Below, piece after piece: positions 63,755-64,000 of a DNA stretch of 64,000 nucleotides. Where the stretch lies: assembly GCF_051262515.1 (NCBI RefSeq), contig NZ_JBIMER010000001.1, positions 248,001 to 312,000 on the forward strand, written 5' to 3'. The stretch's first letter is position 1; each line of letters opens with the position of its first letter. A program made the position numbers and the translations under genes. This stretch comes from Arthrobacter_N sp051262515 (GTDB lineage: Bacteria > Actinomycetota > Actinomycetes > Actinomycetales > Micrococcaceae). The notes below the pieces were generated by a model. The model saw only the letters and a program-made list of their open reading frames with translations, ran no database searches and was not told the origin of the DNA.

Positions 63755-64000
63755 GTGATAAATCGTGTGCGCGCCGTCTTGTTCGACCTCGACGGCACCT
63801 TGGTGGACCCCGCCGGTGCCATCACCGAGGGCATCCGCGCGGCGGTGCTCCGGCACGGCCTCGCGGATCCCGGCACGGAGCGCCTCGACACCATGGTCGG
63901 GCCGCCGCTCGCGCTGAGCCTCATGGAGCTTCCCGGCATGACCGCCGAGCTCCTGCCCTCCGTCATCGCCGACTACCGTGCGGAGTATGCCGCCCACGGC
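63755..64000 (+). CDS. HAD-family phosphatase, N-terminal part
   Basis: The first 82 codons of a gene that runs out of the window. HAD motif I is AVLFDLDGTLVDPAG, with the nucleophile Asp and the acid/base Asp two residues later; a helical cap domain (ITEGIRAAVLRHG...) follows, as in phosphoglycolate phosphatase (Gph)-like enzymes. The substrate cannot be told. GTG 63755 is preceded by AACAAT with a 6-nt gap, another leaderless layout. Confidence 0.85.
   Translation, partial: MINRVRAVLFDLDGTLVDPAGAITEGIRAAVLRHGLADPGTERLDTMVGPPLALSLMELPGMTAELLPSVIADYRAEYAAHG

Overview
The window comes from a high-GC Gram-positive actinobacterium, most likely an Arthrobacter-like member of the Micrococcaceae. 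Supporting signs are the strong GC bias at third codon positions, the gene orders trpC-trpB-trpA-lgt-gltB-gltD-pyk and polA-rpsA-coaE-uvrB, an ANTAR-type PdtaR response regulator, a DUF3516-type DEFH helicase, an Eis-family acetyltransferase, and many genes whose -10 box lies only 6-7 nt before the start codon (leaderless transcripts). Species assignment is inference.

Positions 1-41500 and 59500-64000 look like ordinary chromosome. In order: the end of the tryptophan operon with lgt; glutamate synthase gltBD; pyruvate kinase; pdtaR; tRNA-Leu(CAA); a DHFR-like protein; arfB; a polysaccharide deacetylase/glycosyltransferase fusion with its small membrane partner; a thioesterase; polA; an Eis-like acetyltransferase; rpsA; an rRNA methyltransferase-like protein with a YigZ-family protein; a BTAD/AAA regulator paired with a covalent flavoprotein oxidase; coaE; a frameshifted small membrane gene; uvrB; a TerC exporter behind a probable yybP-ykoY manganese riboswitch; an MFS carrier; an HhH-GPD / S33 peptidase / GNAT operon; a DUF457 membrane protein; and the DUF3516 helicase. 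The right flank has an MBL hydrolase, a YtrA-like GntR regulator, uvrA behind a LexA box, and the start of a HAD phosphatase.

Positions about 41500-59450 are an accessory island. The left edge is tam (trans-aconitate methyltransferase), broken by a nonsense codon and a 1-nt deletion. The island then holds a Tn3-type resolvase with res-like inverted repeats, a small secreted protein, several unknown genes, short dispersed palindromic repeats, a giant secreted RHS/YD-repeat protein (about 2247 aa) with a variable C-terminal tip and overlapping small gene (probable toxin and immunity), a displaced 132-bp copy of the RHS core joined to another small membrane-protein gene, a second serine recombinase, and a conjugative-element DNA methylase/helicase cut off just after Walker A.

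The most interesting items are the RHS locus with its orphan core fragment, which looks like a reservoir for tip/immunity exchange, and a complete 134-codon gene lying entirely inside the helicase gene in another frame. I saw no CRISPR array, no rRNA genes and no tyrosine integrase.
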